Below are positions 14,882 through 23,712 of a DNA stretch of 64,000 bases, piece after piece. The position numbers and the translations under genes are program-made. The notes beneath the pieces were generated by a model. The model was not told where the DNA came from. It saw nothing but the letters and a program-made list of their open reading frames with translations, and did no database searches. Numbering within the stretch: the stretch's first letter is position 1; each line of letters starts with the position of its first letter. Source of the DNA: a virus; the IMG/VR virus record IMGVR_UViG_3300032241_003073, positions 1 through 64,000 of that record; one strand, written 5' to 3'.

Positions 14882-15289
14882 TCCAAAAAATACTTCTTTG
14901 TGTGAAGATATCCGTGGCGGATCGAGCGAAATTCTAGAACTTTGTTTATAAGCATTCCAAGAACTTGCATCTTCTGGAATTTTTGTATATTCGCAATATA
15001 GGCGAAATTTTTCTTTAATTTCATCAACTTGATTTTTGACATATACTATCCATTTGATAATTCCCCATAAAGTTCCTATCAAAAAATATCCCGCTATAAT
15101 TCCTAAAGTCATAAATGGATGAATTTTTATAAATCCCCATGTATCTAAAATCCCAAACCATTGAAGCATTGTGATGTATAAAAACGAACAAATAGTTACG
15201 CCAAGATATAGATAAAATGAATCGTAGACAATGCACAAAAGAAATAAAAGCACACAAACTGATGTGATTGGAAAAAGAATATATGGCAT
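14879..15289 (-). CDS. Membrane protein, probably truncated by TGA
   Basis: A 136-residue protein from ATG 15289, with GGAG before it; the frame extends upstream without a ribosome site. Membrane helices: ILFPITSVCVLLFLLCIVYDSF, LGVTICSFLYITMLQWFGIL and FMTLGIIAGYFLIGTLWGIIK. After a helical linker (VKNQVDEIKEKFRLYCEYTK) comes a cytoplasmic part rich in Ser/Arg ending in HKEVFFG. The frame continues past the TGA (see the next entry), so the intact ancestor was probably about 191 residues. Function unknown. Confidence 0.65.
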   Translation of the reverse strand: MPYILFPITSVCVLLFLLCIVYDSFYLYLGVTICSFLYITMLQWFGILDTWGFIKIHPFMTLGIIAGYFLIGTLWGIIKWIVYVKNQVDEIKEKFRLYCEYTKIPEDASSWNAYKQSSRISLDPPRISSHKEVFFG

Positions 15290-15352
15290 TTTATTCTCCA
15301 AAAAAAAATAGATTTTTGTTTGATGGCACAAAAATCTAAAAGCCTTTAAATT

Positions 15353-16177
15353 TTAGTGATATTCGTGAGCATTAAAGGAAATGTAATTATTTCTAATCAA
15401 AATAATTCCTATTCCTGTAATTCCTTGGAAATCACCACTTCCACTCGTAATGGTATAGTTTCCGCCTGTAACATCGTAAATTGTCATCACATTCATTTCA
15501 ATTGTTCCACTTGATGTGGTAATTGTAATGTTTCCTACTTGATCTTTTATGCTGCCAGCAATCGTGCTGGGGTAAATATTTCCACCAATTCTAATATTGG
15601 CAGATCCAGAAAAAGTCCAATCTGAACTAGATGGAGAATCTACATTGACTTGTCCTTGAATCAATGTTCCTGATGCAAACGAAGGTCTGTATTCATGTGG
15701 ATTAAAACTTGTGTTTGAACCACTAAAAAACAAAACACCAGTGCCTACCGAATTGACAAAATTACCAGTTCCACCAGTAATTTTGTAATTTCCTGCTGTC
15801 ATATCGTTTAATGTAATGACAGATAGAGTCAAATTGCCATCACTGGTAGCGACAGTCAATGTTCCGGTGTATGTTTGGGTTGAAATTGTGCCTTCAACTG
15901 AGGCTGAATTATAAGAGATCCCATTAATTATAATGGGTCCAGTATAAAATACAGTATAAGGAGCATTTGCAAGGGCTGGAGGTGTCAGTGAATCACTTAG
16001 AGATCCTGTGATTTTAGTGGGCAAAGCAACATCGGTATGCGGAGAAACATGATTTTTATGATTTTGTGATACATGCGATACAGGATGGTGAATGGGATTG
16101 TGAATAGGATGATGAACAGTTGTCGAAAGAAGCTCAATCTTTTCAAGATTTTCAAGAACTGGCTTAAACTTTTTCAT
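15353..16177 (-). CDS. Planctomycete-type secreted protein with LExLExxxLLS N-terminus
   Basis: A 274-residue protein. It begins MKKFKPVLENLEKIELLSTT, matching the LExLE(x)3LLS N-terminal signature (LEPR-XLL type) found on very many planctomycete surface and secreted proteins. A His-rich linker (HHPIHNPIHHPVSH) follows, then two beta-rich repeats, each with a T-x-x-GNYKITGGTGNF / GNYTITSGSGDF unit followed by GTGVLFFSG or GIGIILIRN. The two repeats are about 130 residues apart and end with the same FNPHEY / FNAHEY motif. Probably acquired from the host. A TTTACA promoter lies upstream at 16242-16269. Confidence 0.7.
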   Translation of the reverse strand: MKKFKPVLENLEKIELLSTTVHHPIHNPIHHPVSHVSQNHKNHVSPHTDVALPTKITGSLSDSLTPPALANAPYTVFYTGPIIINGISYNSASVEGTISTQTYTGTLTVATSDGNLTLSVITLNDMTAGNYKITGGTGNFVNSVGTGVLFFSGSNTSFNPHEYRPSFASGTLIQGQVNVDSPSSSDWTFSGSANIRIGGNIYPSTIAGSIKDQVGNITITTSSGTIEMNVMTIYDVTGGNYTITSGSGDFQGITGIGIILIRNNYISFNAHEYH

Positions 16178-16241
16178 GCTCTTGGTTTCTCCGTTTGAGT
16201 TGGCGTTGGTAATTGTTGCTTTTTGTGTGGCAACGATAATG

Positions 16242-16269
16242 ACTATACCATTACTTTTTTTATTGTAAA
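16242..16269 (-). promoter_or_regulatory. Promoter for the planctomycete-type gene
   Basis: TTTACA (16269-16264), 16 bases, TATAGT (16247-16242) on the minus strand, about 65 bases upstream of the ATG at 16177. The -10 box is identical to that of the tRNA-Leu promoter. Confidence 0.6.
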
Positions 16270-16305
16270 GAAGAAAATTTAGAATTCTTTAGACTAAATA
16301 ATTTA

Positions 16306-16632
16306 ATGAATACTTTTAAAGAATTTCTAGAGTCTAAGTTAATAAATGAAGATGCTCCTCCTCCTGGCGGTGCAGACATGGGAGGAATTAGTTCTCCTGG
16401 CTCTTTACCTCCGGGTGGGGGAATGGGTTCTTCTCCTATGCCTGGAGGATTAGGTGCTGGTTTAGGTGACCCTCCTATGGGTGGTGGTCTTGGTGGTGGT
16501 CTTGGTGGTGGTCTTGGTGGTGGTCTTGGTGGTCCATCTATGGGTGGTGGACCCACAGGAACAGCCCCAACAAAACTTAAAGCGTATAATGTTTGGGATG
16601 TCTTGGAACGAGTGCTTGGCGATAAAAAATAA
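16306..16632 (+). CDS. Gly/Pro-rich putative capsid-targeted protein
   Basis: A 108-residue protein whose leader MNTFKEFLESKLINE is a near-ideal capsid-targeting sequence with I-N-E as the cleavage site. The rest is low-complexity Gly/Pro (PPGGADMGG, then GGLG repeats coded by four perfect copies of a 12-base unit) ending in the more normal helical KAYNVWDVLERVLGDKK. No Shine-Dalgarno; ACTAAATAATTTA precedes the ATG. The Gly-rich middle is likely flexible; the C-terminal helix may bind DNA or another core protein. Confidence 0.7.
   Translation: MNTFKEFLESKLINEDAPPPGGADMGGISSPGSLPPGGGMGSSPMPGGLGAGLGDPPMGGGLGGGLGGGLGGGLGGPSMGGGPTGTAPTKLKAYNVWDVLERVLGDKK
16483..16530 (+). repeat. Four perfect 12-base tandem repeats inside a coding region
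   Basis: The unit GGTGGTCTTGGT occurs four times without mismatch, encoding Gly-Gly-Leu-Gly. The repeat lies in frame in the capsid-leader protein, so copy-number change would lengthen or shorten the protein without breaking it. Confidence 0.9.
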
Positions 16633-16704
16633 TTGTTCTATTGATTTATTTTCAAAATTTCTGTAAATTTATCGCTTCAAGTTTGTTTTTTTGGAGCAAT
16701 CCCG

Positions 16705-17763
16705 ATGAGTGATGAAGTTTTGCTTTTTTCCGATCTGCATTGTCATTGCCACAAAAGAAAAAACGAACGATTGGAAGATTGTTTAAAGGTTTTGAATTGG
16801 GTTTTTGACACAGCGGAAGATAAGGGCATAGAAAACATATTATTTGGTGGTGATTTTTATCATGATCGCCAAAAAATAGACGTTTATACATACCAAAAAG
16901 CTTTTGAAGTTTTAGAAAAAAGACTTAAATCAAATCGTTTTAAATTGTATCTTTTATTAGGAAATCACGATCTGTGGTACAATGAAAACACGTCTGTTAG
17001 CAGTACAATTCCTCTTTCATCCCTTCCTGGCATAAAAATTATATCCAAGCCAGAAAGAATTAATATTTCAGGTTGTAATTGGGACTTTATACCTTTTACT
17101 CATAATCCCATTGCTTCGTTGGAAGATTTGAATCAAAGTCCGGGAAATCCTGAATATGCTTTAGGTCACATTGCAATTGATGGTGCGATTTTGCATGGAT
17201 CTCAGCACTCTGAAGTTTCCGTCGAACATGATGGAGATATGATCAGCATAAGTCCAAGTATTTTTAGTCGTTACAAACATACTTTTCTTGGACATTACCA
17301 CGCTGCACAAAAAATTAATTCAAACGTTGAATATATTGGATCGCCTCTTCAGCTTTCTTTTGGAGAAATGTTTCAAGATAAGCACATTATTGTGTTTAAT
17401 GGATCAACAGGAAAAAAGGATTACATTTTAAATTCTTTTAGTCCTGTTCACTTGTACTTGGACGCAAATGATATAGATAAACACAATCTTGATGGCAATT
17501 TTGTTAAAATTAAAGTTGACGATATTGGATCAACAGACTTAGTTGCACTAAGAAAAAAAATAAATGATTCCAATAATCTTGCTAGTTTGGAAATTAAACA
17601 GCAAAAAAAACCAATCGAAGACCATTTAATTCAAGATGCCAAAGCTATTTTATATAATGGAAGTTTAATGTTTTCAAAATATGTGGATGAAGTTGGATGT
17701 AATGGATTAGATCGTGATAAACTTCTTCAATTTGGACAAAAGATATGTCAAAAAACCAATTAA
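16705..17763 (+). CDS. gp47: SbcD/gp47-type recombination nuclease subunit
   Basis: A 352-residue Mre11-like metallophosphoesterase. Motifs in order: FSDLHCHCH (DxH), FGGDFYHDRQ (GDxxH-like), LLGNHDLWY (GNHD), then IDGAILHGSQH and FLGHYHAAQ (GHxH). It matches the length of T4 gp47 (about 340). With gp46 it forms the Mre11/Rad50-type complex that processes DNA ends for recombination-dependent replication. TTGGAGCAATC before ATG. The gene is followed by a glycosyltransferase and then gp46, so the pair is split by one inserted gene. Its stop overlaps the next gene's start by 19 bases. Confidence 0.92.
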   Translation: MSDEVLLFSDLHCHCHKRKNERLEDCLKVLNWVFDTAEDKGIENILFGGDFYHDRQKIDVYTYQKAFEVLEKRLKSNRFKLYLLLGNHDLWYNENTSVSSTIPLSSLPGIKIISKPERINISGCNWDFIPFTHNPIASLEDLNQSPGNPEYALGHIAIDGAILHGSQHSEVSVEHDGDMISISPSIFSRYKHTFLGHYHAAQKINSNVEYIGSPLQLSFGEMFQDKHIIVFNGSTGKKDYILNSFSPVHLYLDANDIDKHNLDGNFVKIKVDDIGSTDLVALRKKINDSNNLASLEIKQQKKPIEDHLIQDAKAILYNGSLMFSKYVDEVGCNGLDRDKLLQFGQKICQKTN

Positions 17764-18401
17764 ATTATGTTATTACAGGATTTGATTCTAGCTACTATTG
17801 GAACTGGGGGGTGTCTTGGCTCACATCCCTAAGTTCCAAACACGACCCCAGCCACACGATTGTTATAGATTGTAATTTAAATTATAATATAAAAAAAAAG
17901 ATATCAGATATGGGAGTTAAATTAATCCCATGTGAATATCAATATGATGACATTAAATCTTCTATTTTATTTACAATTATAAATTTTAGTAAAAAAACGT
18001 CTGGAATATTTGCGTATTGGGACGCAGACGTTTTTTTTCAAGATGATATATCAGATATTTTTGAATTGTCAAAAAATGGTTTAATCGTTTCAAAAAATAA
18101 TAATTCAGGGTTTATTTCTGGACCAAGTTCCGAATGGAGTGAATTATTAGACATTCAAAATATAATCAACTTTGCTGGAGATAAAAACAATTTGTGTGAT
18201 TGTTTAATTGAGCATTTTGGCCAATTAATATCTAAAGTTGACAATACATGGAATTTTATAGAATTGCCCGAATTAAAAAATATTGATGGGAAATTATATT
18301 TTGAAAATAAATTACAAAAAGTGATTCATCCTTCTGGAGTGATTAAAGACTATTTGCTTGGAAGCAATATTGATTGTTGGGAAAAAGTTTGTTGTAAATA
18401 G
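17745..18401 (+). CDS. GT-A type glycosyltransferase between gp47 and gp46
   Basis: A 218-residue protein with an acidic GT-A metal motif, FAYWDADVFFQDD, preceded by an alpha/beta stretch (NYVITGFDSSYYWNWGVSWL). It ends PSGVIKDYLLGSNIDCWEK. Assignment to the GT8/nucleotide-diphospho-sugar fold rests on DAD and on overall shape. Its start lies inside the end of the gp47 gene, its location between the two recombination nuclease genes is unusual, and it stops with TAG. Substrate unknown. Confidence 0.65.
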   Translation: MSKNQLNYVITGFDSSYYWNWGVSWLTSLSSKHDPSHTIVIDCNLNYNIKKKISDMGVKLIPCEYQYDDIKSSILFTIINFSKKTSGIFAYWDADVFFQDDISDIFELSKNGLIVSKNNNSGFISGPSSEWSELLDIQNIINFAGDKNNLCDCLIEHFGQLISKVDNTWNFIELPELKNIDGKLYFENKLQKVIHPSGVIKDYLLGSNIDCWEKVCCK

Positions 18402-18453
18402 AAAAATTTATGTTGAGATTGCATTTTTTTTAAATAACAATATTATTGTTTTT

Positions 18454-20496
18454 ATGAAAAACCTCAAATTCAAAATTATTTCTGCTCAGAATTTCATGCC
18501 TTTTGGTCCAGAAGGCATCCGTTTGGATTTTAGCCAATATCAGAACATTATTCTGATACGGGGAGAAAATCGAGATGCCAAGCAGATTGATCCGGCATTT
18601 AATTTTTCCGACGAATTTAAAATTAGCAGTAATGGATCTGGCAAAAGCTCCATTCAAGAGGTTGTTTCTTGGACTTTATTTGGGAGAACCATTAAACGTC
18701 CTGAAAAAGTTAAAGCAAAAAGTGTGGTTCACTTCAAGGTTGGAAAAGATTGTAAAACTGAAGTCTTATTTGATGATTATCGAGTTGTAAGAACTCGATC
18801 AGAAGGTGGAAATGACAATAAAAACTCTTTGAGGCTTTGGAAAAGCGATCAAGGAATTTGGGATAAAAGTACCGAATTAACTCAAGGTACTATGGCGATG
18901 ACCCAAAAAGAAATTGAGAACATTATTGGATTATCATATGATTCTTTTGTAAATATTTGCGTATTTACAGACGATCAAAGAAATTGTTTTTTAGAATGTG
19001 AAAATAAACAAAAAAGAGAAATAGTAGAAAACCTTCTATCTTTGGGAGAATATCGAGAATGGAGTGAGAATGCAAAGAATTTAAAAAAGGAAGTTAAATC
19101 GAAAATTGATTTAAAATCAAAAGAATACAACATTCTTTTAAACAATAAGGATGACGCCAAACGCAGATTGGATCTTTCTCAAAAGAAAGATCAAGATTGG
19201 AAGTCTTCTAAAAAAAATGAAATAACTGTAATTGAAAAATCTATTGAGTCCAAAATAAAAGAACTCACATCGACAGATGCGGGATCTGCAATTATTGCTT
19301 ATCAAGAAGCACAGGCAAAAATTAAAGAAATTAATGAAAATTTACCAAATTTAGAAACAACAAAAGATTCTTTATTAAAAAACCTTCAGGCTGTTCAAAA
19401 TAAAGAGACAGAACAAAAAAATGAAGCCCAAGAACTTTTAAAACAATACAATGATTTTTCTAATCAGGCCAAAATTAAATTATCGGAAAGGAAGAAAAAG
19501 GAGTCCGAAATCCTTGACCTTCAGTCTAATAATCCAGGAACTAACTGTGAAAAATGTCGAGGATTGATTGAAAAGGAAAATATTGATTTATACGTTTCTA
19601 AATTAAAAGATGATATTGGGAAAATTAATTTAGAAATAAACTCTTTGATGGAATCTGCATCTGAAATTTCAAAAAGCATAGAAGATTTGAAGCAAAGGCA
19701 AGAAAAAGTCAAAAAGATGCTCTCTCAATTAAACACTAAGATTTCTGGTGTTGATATTGAAATACGCTCTCTAATGAGCCAATTAACAGCAGCAAGCAAA
19801 GTTCGTGAGCCTAAAGTTGAAAATTCTGAAGCTTTGCTAGAACAGCAAAAAAATGATCTAGAAAGCCAGCTTGAACAAAAAAAATTAGAATTAGCCGGTC
19901 GGTCTCCATTTCAAGATATCATTGACAATGATATTGTAGAAATGGACAAAGTGTCTGTTAATATTTCTGAAAAAGAAAAAGAAATTAAAGATTTAGAGGA
20001 AGATTTGCCATATTTTGATTATTGGATTGCCGGATTTGGGGAACATGGAATTCGTAAATGGGTTATTGAAGGTATTATTCCAGAACTTAACAATCGTATA
20101 AACTATTGGCTTCAATTTTTGATTGACAATAGAATTACTCTTAAATTCGACAATGAGTTAAATGAAAAAATTGAAAGAAATCCGGTTGATGGTGATCCAT
20201 ACGTTTATGATGTTATGTCTACAGGGCAAAGACGTAGACTTAATTTGGCTGTTAGTCAAGCTTTTGCACACATCATGACAATTAGCACAGGATCTATTCC
20301 ATCTATTGTATTTCTTGACGAAGTCAGCACGAATGTTGATCCTTTAGGTGTTCAGGGCATCTATAACATGATTTGTGAATTGGCAGAGGACAAACAAGTT
20401 TTTATTACAACACACGACCCAGATCTATTAAAAATGCTTCAGGGATCAAGCGTTATTAATTTAATGCATGAAGATGGATTTACAAAGTTAACCTAA
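18454..20496 (+). CDS. gp46: SbcC/Rad50/gp46-type ATPase subunit of the recombination nuclease
   Basis: A 680-residue protein from ATG 18454 (MKNLKFKIISAQNFMPFG); the longer frame starts inside the previous gene. N-terminal ATPase half with Walker A region SNGSGKSSIQEVVSWTLFG; long coiled coil with a central zinc hook CEKCRG (near residue 360); C-terminal half with signature STGQRRRLNLAVSQA, Walker B SIVFLDEVSTNVD and the switch His in ITTHDPDLL. The length is slightly larger than T4 gp46 (560). It partners with gp47 at 16705-17763. Confidence 0.92.
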   Translation: MKNLKFKIISAQNFMPFGPEGIRLDFSQYQNIILIRGENRDAKQIDPAFNFSDEFKISSNGSGKSSIQEVVSWTLFGRTIKRPEKVKAKSVVHFKVGKDCKTEVLFDDYRVVRTRSEGGNDNKNSLRLWKSDQGIWDKSTELTQGTMAMTQKEIENIIGLSYDSFVNICVFTDDQRNCFLECENKQKREIVENLLSLGEYREWSENAKNLKKEVKSKIDLKSKEYNILLNNKDDAKRRLDLSQKKDQDWKSSKKNEITVIEKSIESKIKELTSTDAGSAIIAYQEAQAKIKEINENLPNLETTKDSLLKNLQAVQNKETEQKNEAQELLKQYNDFSNQAKIKLSERKKKESEILDLQSNNPGTNCEKCRGLIEKENIDLYVSKLKDDIGKINLEINSLMESASEISKSIEDLKQRQEKVKKMLSQLNTKISGVDIEIRSLMSQLTAASKVREPKVENSEALLEQQKNDLESQLEQKKLELAGRSPFQDIIDNDIVEMDKVSVNISEKEKEIKDLEEDLPYFDYWIAGFGEHGIRKWVIEGIIPELNNRINYWLQFLIDNRITLKFDNELNEKIERNPVDGDPYVYDVMSTGQRRRLNLAVSQAFAHIMTISTGSIPSIVFLDEVSTNVDPLGVQGIYNMICELAEDKQVFITTHDPDLLKMLQGSSVINLMHEDGFTKLT

Positions 20497-20573
20497 TTAT
20501 TATTTTTTTAAATAAAAATTTTTAAATTAGTAAACTATACCTACATGTCCATACACAAAGAATTGAGGTCAAC

Positions 20574-21548
20574 ATGAGCATTTTTGAAAAAAGAGTGGCG
20601 TTTAAACCATTTGAATATCCTGAAATTACTGCATACAAGGATGCAATCAATCATAGTTATTGGTTGGTTAGCGAATGGAATTTTTTAAGTGATATCCATG
20701 ATTTCCATATAAAGTTAGACGATGTTCAGAAGAATGCAATTAAAAATGCATTACTTGCTATTTCTCAAATTGAAATTAGTGTAAAGAAATTTTGGACAAA
20801 GTTAGGAGATAGATTTCCAAAAGCAGAATTTGAACAAGTTGGTGTAACTTTTGGCGAAAGCGAAGTTCGTCATGCTGATGCATATTCTCACTTGCTTCAA
20901 GTCTTGGGTCTAAATGACGACTTTGCCTTGCTTTTACAAAATCCGGTAATTCAAGGAAGAGTTGATTATTTGACTAAATATCTAAAAGGCGCATCAGACA
21001 ACAATAATGAAAATTACACTTTAACTCTTACTTTATTTTCAATTTTTATTGAAAATGTAAGTTTGTTTTCTCAATTTGTTGTTATAAAATCTTTCAATAA
21101 ACATATGAACATCTTAAAAGATGTTGATAATGTTGTGCAAGCGACTCAAAAAGAAGAAGCTATTCATGCATTATTGGGAGTTTATATTATCAAACAAATA
21201 CAAAAAGAATTTCCCGATTGGTTTAACGAAACTTTCTATAATAAACTTTATAGAGCTTGTAAAAAAGCTTATGATTCTGAATGTAATATCATTGATTGGA
21301 TTTTTGAAAAAGGAGAGCTTTCATTTTTACCAAAAGACGTTCTTAAAGAATATGTTAAATCACGTTTTAATGAAAGTTTGGAAATGATTGGTGGAAATAA
21401 AATTTTTGACATAGATCAAGACAAAGTATCTCAGTTAAAATGGTTTGAAACTGAAATTCACGCCGAATTGAATACTGATTTCTTTCATAAGAAACCAGTA
21501 ACTTACTCCAAAAAGATGCAATCAATTCAAGCAGAAGATTTATTCTAA
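20574..21548 (+). CDS. nrdB: Ribonucleotide reductase class I beta subunit
   Basis: A 324-residue R2 protein. Diiron and radical site: GESEVRHADAYSHLLQ holds E-x-x-H with the radical Tyr four residues on; further ligands in SIFIENVSLFSQ and KEEAIHALLG. The ligand spacing matches NrdB. The C-terminus IQAEDLF is the short tail that docks on the large subunit. Upstream AGGTCAAC gives a weak ribosome site. nrdA follows 16 bases downstream. With it, the enzyme makes dNDPs for phage DNA synthesis. Confidence 0.95.
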   Translation: MSIFEKRVAFKPFEYPEITAYKDAINHSYWLVSEWNFLSDIHDFHIKLDDVQKNAIKNALLAISQIEISVKKFWTKLGDRFPKAEFEQVGVTFGESEVRHADAYSHLLQVLGLNDDFALLLQNPVIQGRVDYLTKYLKGASDNNNENYTLTLTLFSIFIENVSLFSQFVVIKSFNKHMNILKDVDNVVQATQKEEAIHALLGVYIIKQIQKEFPDWFNETFYNKLYRACKKAYDSECNIIDWIFEKGELSFLPKDVLKEYVKSRFNESLEMIGGNKIFDIDQDKVSQLKWFETEIHAELNTDFFHKKPVTYSKKMQSIQAEDLF

Positions 21549-21564
21549 TTAAAGGGAAATACAC

Positions 21565-23211
21565 ATGAACAATTACAGATGGCTTACAGAACTTTCGCAA
21601 ATCTTTTTGGAACGTGATTACCTGCTTCCAGGTCAAACCGTTGATGAGCGTGTTGATATTATCTGCAATAGAGCAGAAGAAATTTTGCAAAAGCCAGGAT
21701 TTGCAAAAAAGTTTAAAGAAAATTTCCAAAAAGGGTGGTATTCATTTAGCACCCCTATTTGGTCCAATTTTGGAACAGAGCGAGGATTGCCAATTAGTTG
21801 TTTTGGCAGCTTTATAGAAGATTCTATGGAATCTATTGCATACACTTGGTCAGAAGTATGCATGATGACTAAGCATGGTGGAGGAACCAGTGGTTATTTC
21901 GGTAACTTACGTCATCGTGGAGCAGCAATCACAGATAACGGTGAAAGTTCCGGCTCTGTGAACTTCATGCAAGCTTTTGATAATTTGATTAATGTTGTAA
22001 GCCAGGGAAAAACTCGCAGAGGTAATTTTGCGGCTTATTTGCCAATCGACCATGCAGATATTGAAGAATTTTTAACTATTCGTCATGAAGGTGCAAAAAT
22101 TCAAGATTTGTCATTTGGCGTCTGTGTGCCAGATTACTGGATGCAAAGCATGATTGATGGCGATGTTGATAAACGTAAGGTGTGGGCAAAAGTAATCGCA
22201 TCTCGAACCAATACGGGATTTCCTTATATCTTTTTCACTGATAACGTCAACAATAACACCGTTGATGTTTATAAAGATAAAGGGATGAAAATTACACACT
22301 CCAACCTCTGCACAGAAATACTCGAACCTGACTCTGCTGATGAGTCCTTTGTTTGCGATCTTGCTTCTATGAACATTCTTTATTATGACGAATGGAAAGA
22401 TACAAACGCTGTAGAGCTTCTAACGTATCTTCTTGATGCTGTGATGACTGAATTTATTGAAAAAGCAAAAAAAATTAAATTTATGGAAAGAGCAGTACGA
22501 TTTGCAGAACGCCATCGTGCGGTAGGGATTGGATGGTTGGGTTATCATAGTTACTTACAGAGTAAGATGATTCCTTTTGAAAGCATGGATGCAAAGTACA
22601 TCAATACTGAAATAGCAAAAAACATCAAAGACGCAGCTTATAAAGCGTCTGCCAAATTGGCAGAAGAATATGGTGAACCTGAAGTTCTTAAAGGATATGG
22701 TAGACGAAATACAACATTGTGTGCTATTGCCCCCACAAAGTCATCGTCGTTTATTTTGGGACAGGCTTCTGAAGGTATAGAGCCAGCCAGAACCAACTAC
22801 TATATTAAGGATCTTCAAAAGGGTAAATTTACAATTAAAAATGCTCATCTTGAGGTTTTACTTAAAGAAAAAGGCAAAGATACTGATGAGGTATGGACGA
22901 GCATTTTGAAAAATGGTGGAAGTGTTCAACACTTAGATTTCTTGTCTGATCATGAAAAGAACGTGTTTAAAACTTTTGTTGAAATTTCTCCTAAAGAAAT
23001 TATCATACAGGCCGCTCAAAGACAGAAGTTTATTGACCAAGGACAGTCTTTGAATTTATTGATTGACCCAAAGACTCCGGCTAAAGATATTAACACTTTA
23101 TATATTGAAGCGTGGAAAATGGGCATTAAAACACTTTATTATCAAATTAGTGTTAATGCGGCTCAACAATTCACAAGAAATATTTTGACTTGTACTAATT
23201 GTGAATCTTAA
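21565..23211 (+). CDS. nrdA: Ribonucleotide reductase class I alpha subunit, compact form
   Basis: A 548-residue large subunit lacking the N-terminal ATP cone and shorter than the usual 700-780. All key residues remain: PISCFGSF (redox Cys), HSNLCTEI (Asn, Cys radical site, Glu), FVCDLASMNI (second redox Cys), IKTLYYQIS (paired Tyr for radical transfer) and the C-terminal CTNCES thiol pair. AAAGGGAA before ATG. It is expected to be insensitive to dATP inhibition at a cone that it does not have. Terminator directly after the gene. Confidence 0.95.
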   Translation: MNNYRWLTELSQIFLERDYLLPGQTVDERVDIICNRAEEILQKPGFAKKFKENFQKGWYSFSTPIWSNFGTERGLPISCFGSFIEDSMESIAYTWSEVCMMTKHGGGTSGYFGNLRHRGAAITDNGESSGSVNFMQAFDNLINVVSQGKTRRGNFAAYLPIDHADIEEFLTIRHEGAKIQDLSFGVCVPDYWMQSMIDGDVDKRKVWAKVIASRTNTGFPYIFFTDNVNNNTVDVYKDKGMKITHSNLCTEILEPDSADESFVCDLASMNILYYDEWKDTNAVELLTYLLDAVMTEFIEKAKKIKFMERAVRFAERHRAVGIGWLGYHSYLQSKMIPFESMDAKYINTEIAKNIKDAAYKASAKLAEEYGEPEVLKGYGRRNTTLCAIAPTKSSSFILGQASEGIEPARTNYYIKDLQKGKFTIKNAHLEVLLKEKGKDTDEVWTSILKNGGSVQHLDFLSDHEKNVFKTFVEISPKEIIIQAAQRQKFIDQGQSLNLLIDPKTPAKDINTLYIEAWKMGIKTLYYQISVNAAQQFTRNILTCTNCES

Positions 23212-23218
23212 TTTTCTT

Positions 23219-23254
23219 GGGTCGAATCCACTTAATTGAGGATTCGACCTTTTT
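23219..23254 (+). terminator. Terminator after nrdA
   Basis: Stem GGTCGAATCC / GGATTCGACC with a 10-base loop and TTTTT. It closes the nrdB-nrdA operon. Confidence 0.85.
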
Positions 23255-23267
23255 AAAGGTTTTTTGA

Positions 23268-23456
23268 ATGAGTAAACTATCAGGTCGTAGGTTTTCGATG
23301 TCGCAAGATTGTCGGCCTCTGCATGGATTGGGTCCAGATAAAAATTGGACGTTTACTGATATAAATGGACATGATCATTTTTATGAAGATGGTTATCCAA
23401 CTTTAAAAGAAGTTAAAAAAATTCATTATTTTGGAGATGATGAATCTTATGAATGA
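23268..23456 (+). CDS. Small unknown protein
   Basis: A 62-residue basic-to-acidic protein (MSKLSGRRFSMSQDCRPLHG...) with AAAGG upstream. The middle INGHDHFYEDGYPTLKEV has an HxHxYEDGYPTL pattern like small phage proteins that share a similar middle and unknown role. Its end overlaps the next frame by 8 bases. Confidence 0.6.
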   Translation: MSKLSGRRFSMSQDCRPLHGLGPDKNWTFTDINGHDHFYEDGYPTLKEVKKIHYFGDDESYE

Positions 23457-23616
23457 TGCTGGTTGTCCTCAAGGTCGAGATGAAGAATTTTAGATTGAAG
23501 CACAAGAATGCTTCAAATTGCCAAACCATGATACTTTTGGTCATGGATTTGGTGCTGACGATCCTGACTTTCAGAAAATTTTAGAATATTATAAGAAATC
23601 TCATGATCATCTTTAA
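23449..23616 (+). pseudogene. Small gene interrupted by an amber codon
   Basis: From ATG 23449 the frame gives MNDAGCPQGRDEEF, an in-frame TAG (23491-23493), then 40 more residues (IEAQECFKLPNHDTFGHG...DPDFQKILEYYKKSHDHL) to a TAA at 23614. The continuation is composition-wise protein-like and shares the FGHGFGADDPDF style with other small phage proteins. There is no start codon after the TAG. TAG is a normal stop elsewhere in the window (for example at 18399-18401), so genome-wide recoding is not supported. Confidence 0.55.
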
Positions 23617-23631
23617 TCTATGTGTTGAATT

Positions 23632-23667
23632 ATTTGCCCAAATAAATTAGACTTTATTTGGGCAAAT
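23632..23667. terminator. Inverted repeat, possible terminator
   Basis: Perfect 15-bp inverted repeat ATTTGCCCAAATAAA / TTTATTTGGGCAAAT with a 6-base loop. No clean T tract follows, so it may stop transcription weakly or stabilise mRNA ends upstream of pyrG. Confidence 0.55.
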
Positions 23668-23712
23668 TACTACTTTATCAAAAACATCATTGCATTTTCT
23701 AAGAAAGAAAAA

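Noticed and set aside
16260-16556. Pro/Arg-rich minus-strand frame
   Set aside because: Antisense of the Gly-rich repeat gene at 16306-16632, with no ribosome site of its own.
14714-23616. Genome-wide stop codon recoding (TGA or TAG)
   Set aside because: Both TGA and TAG end many intact genes in the window, so the few in-frame cases are single events.
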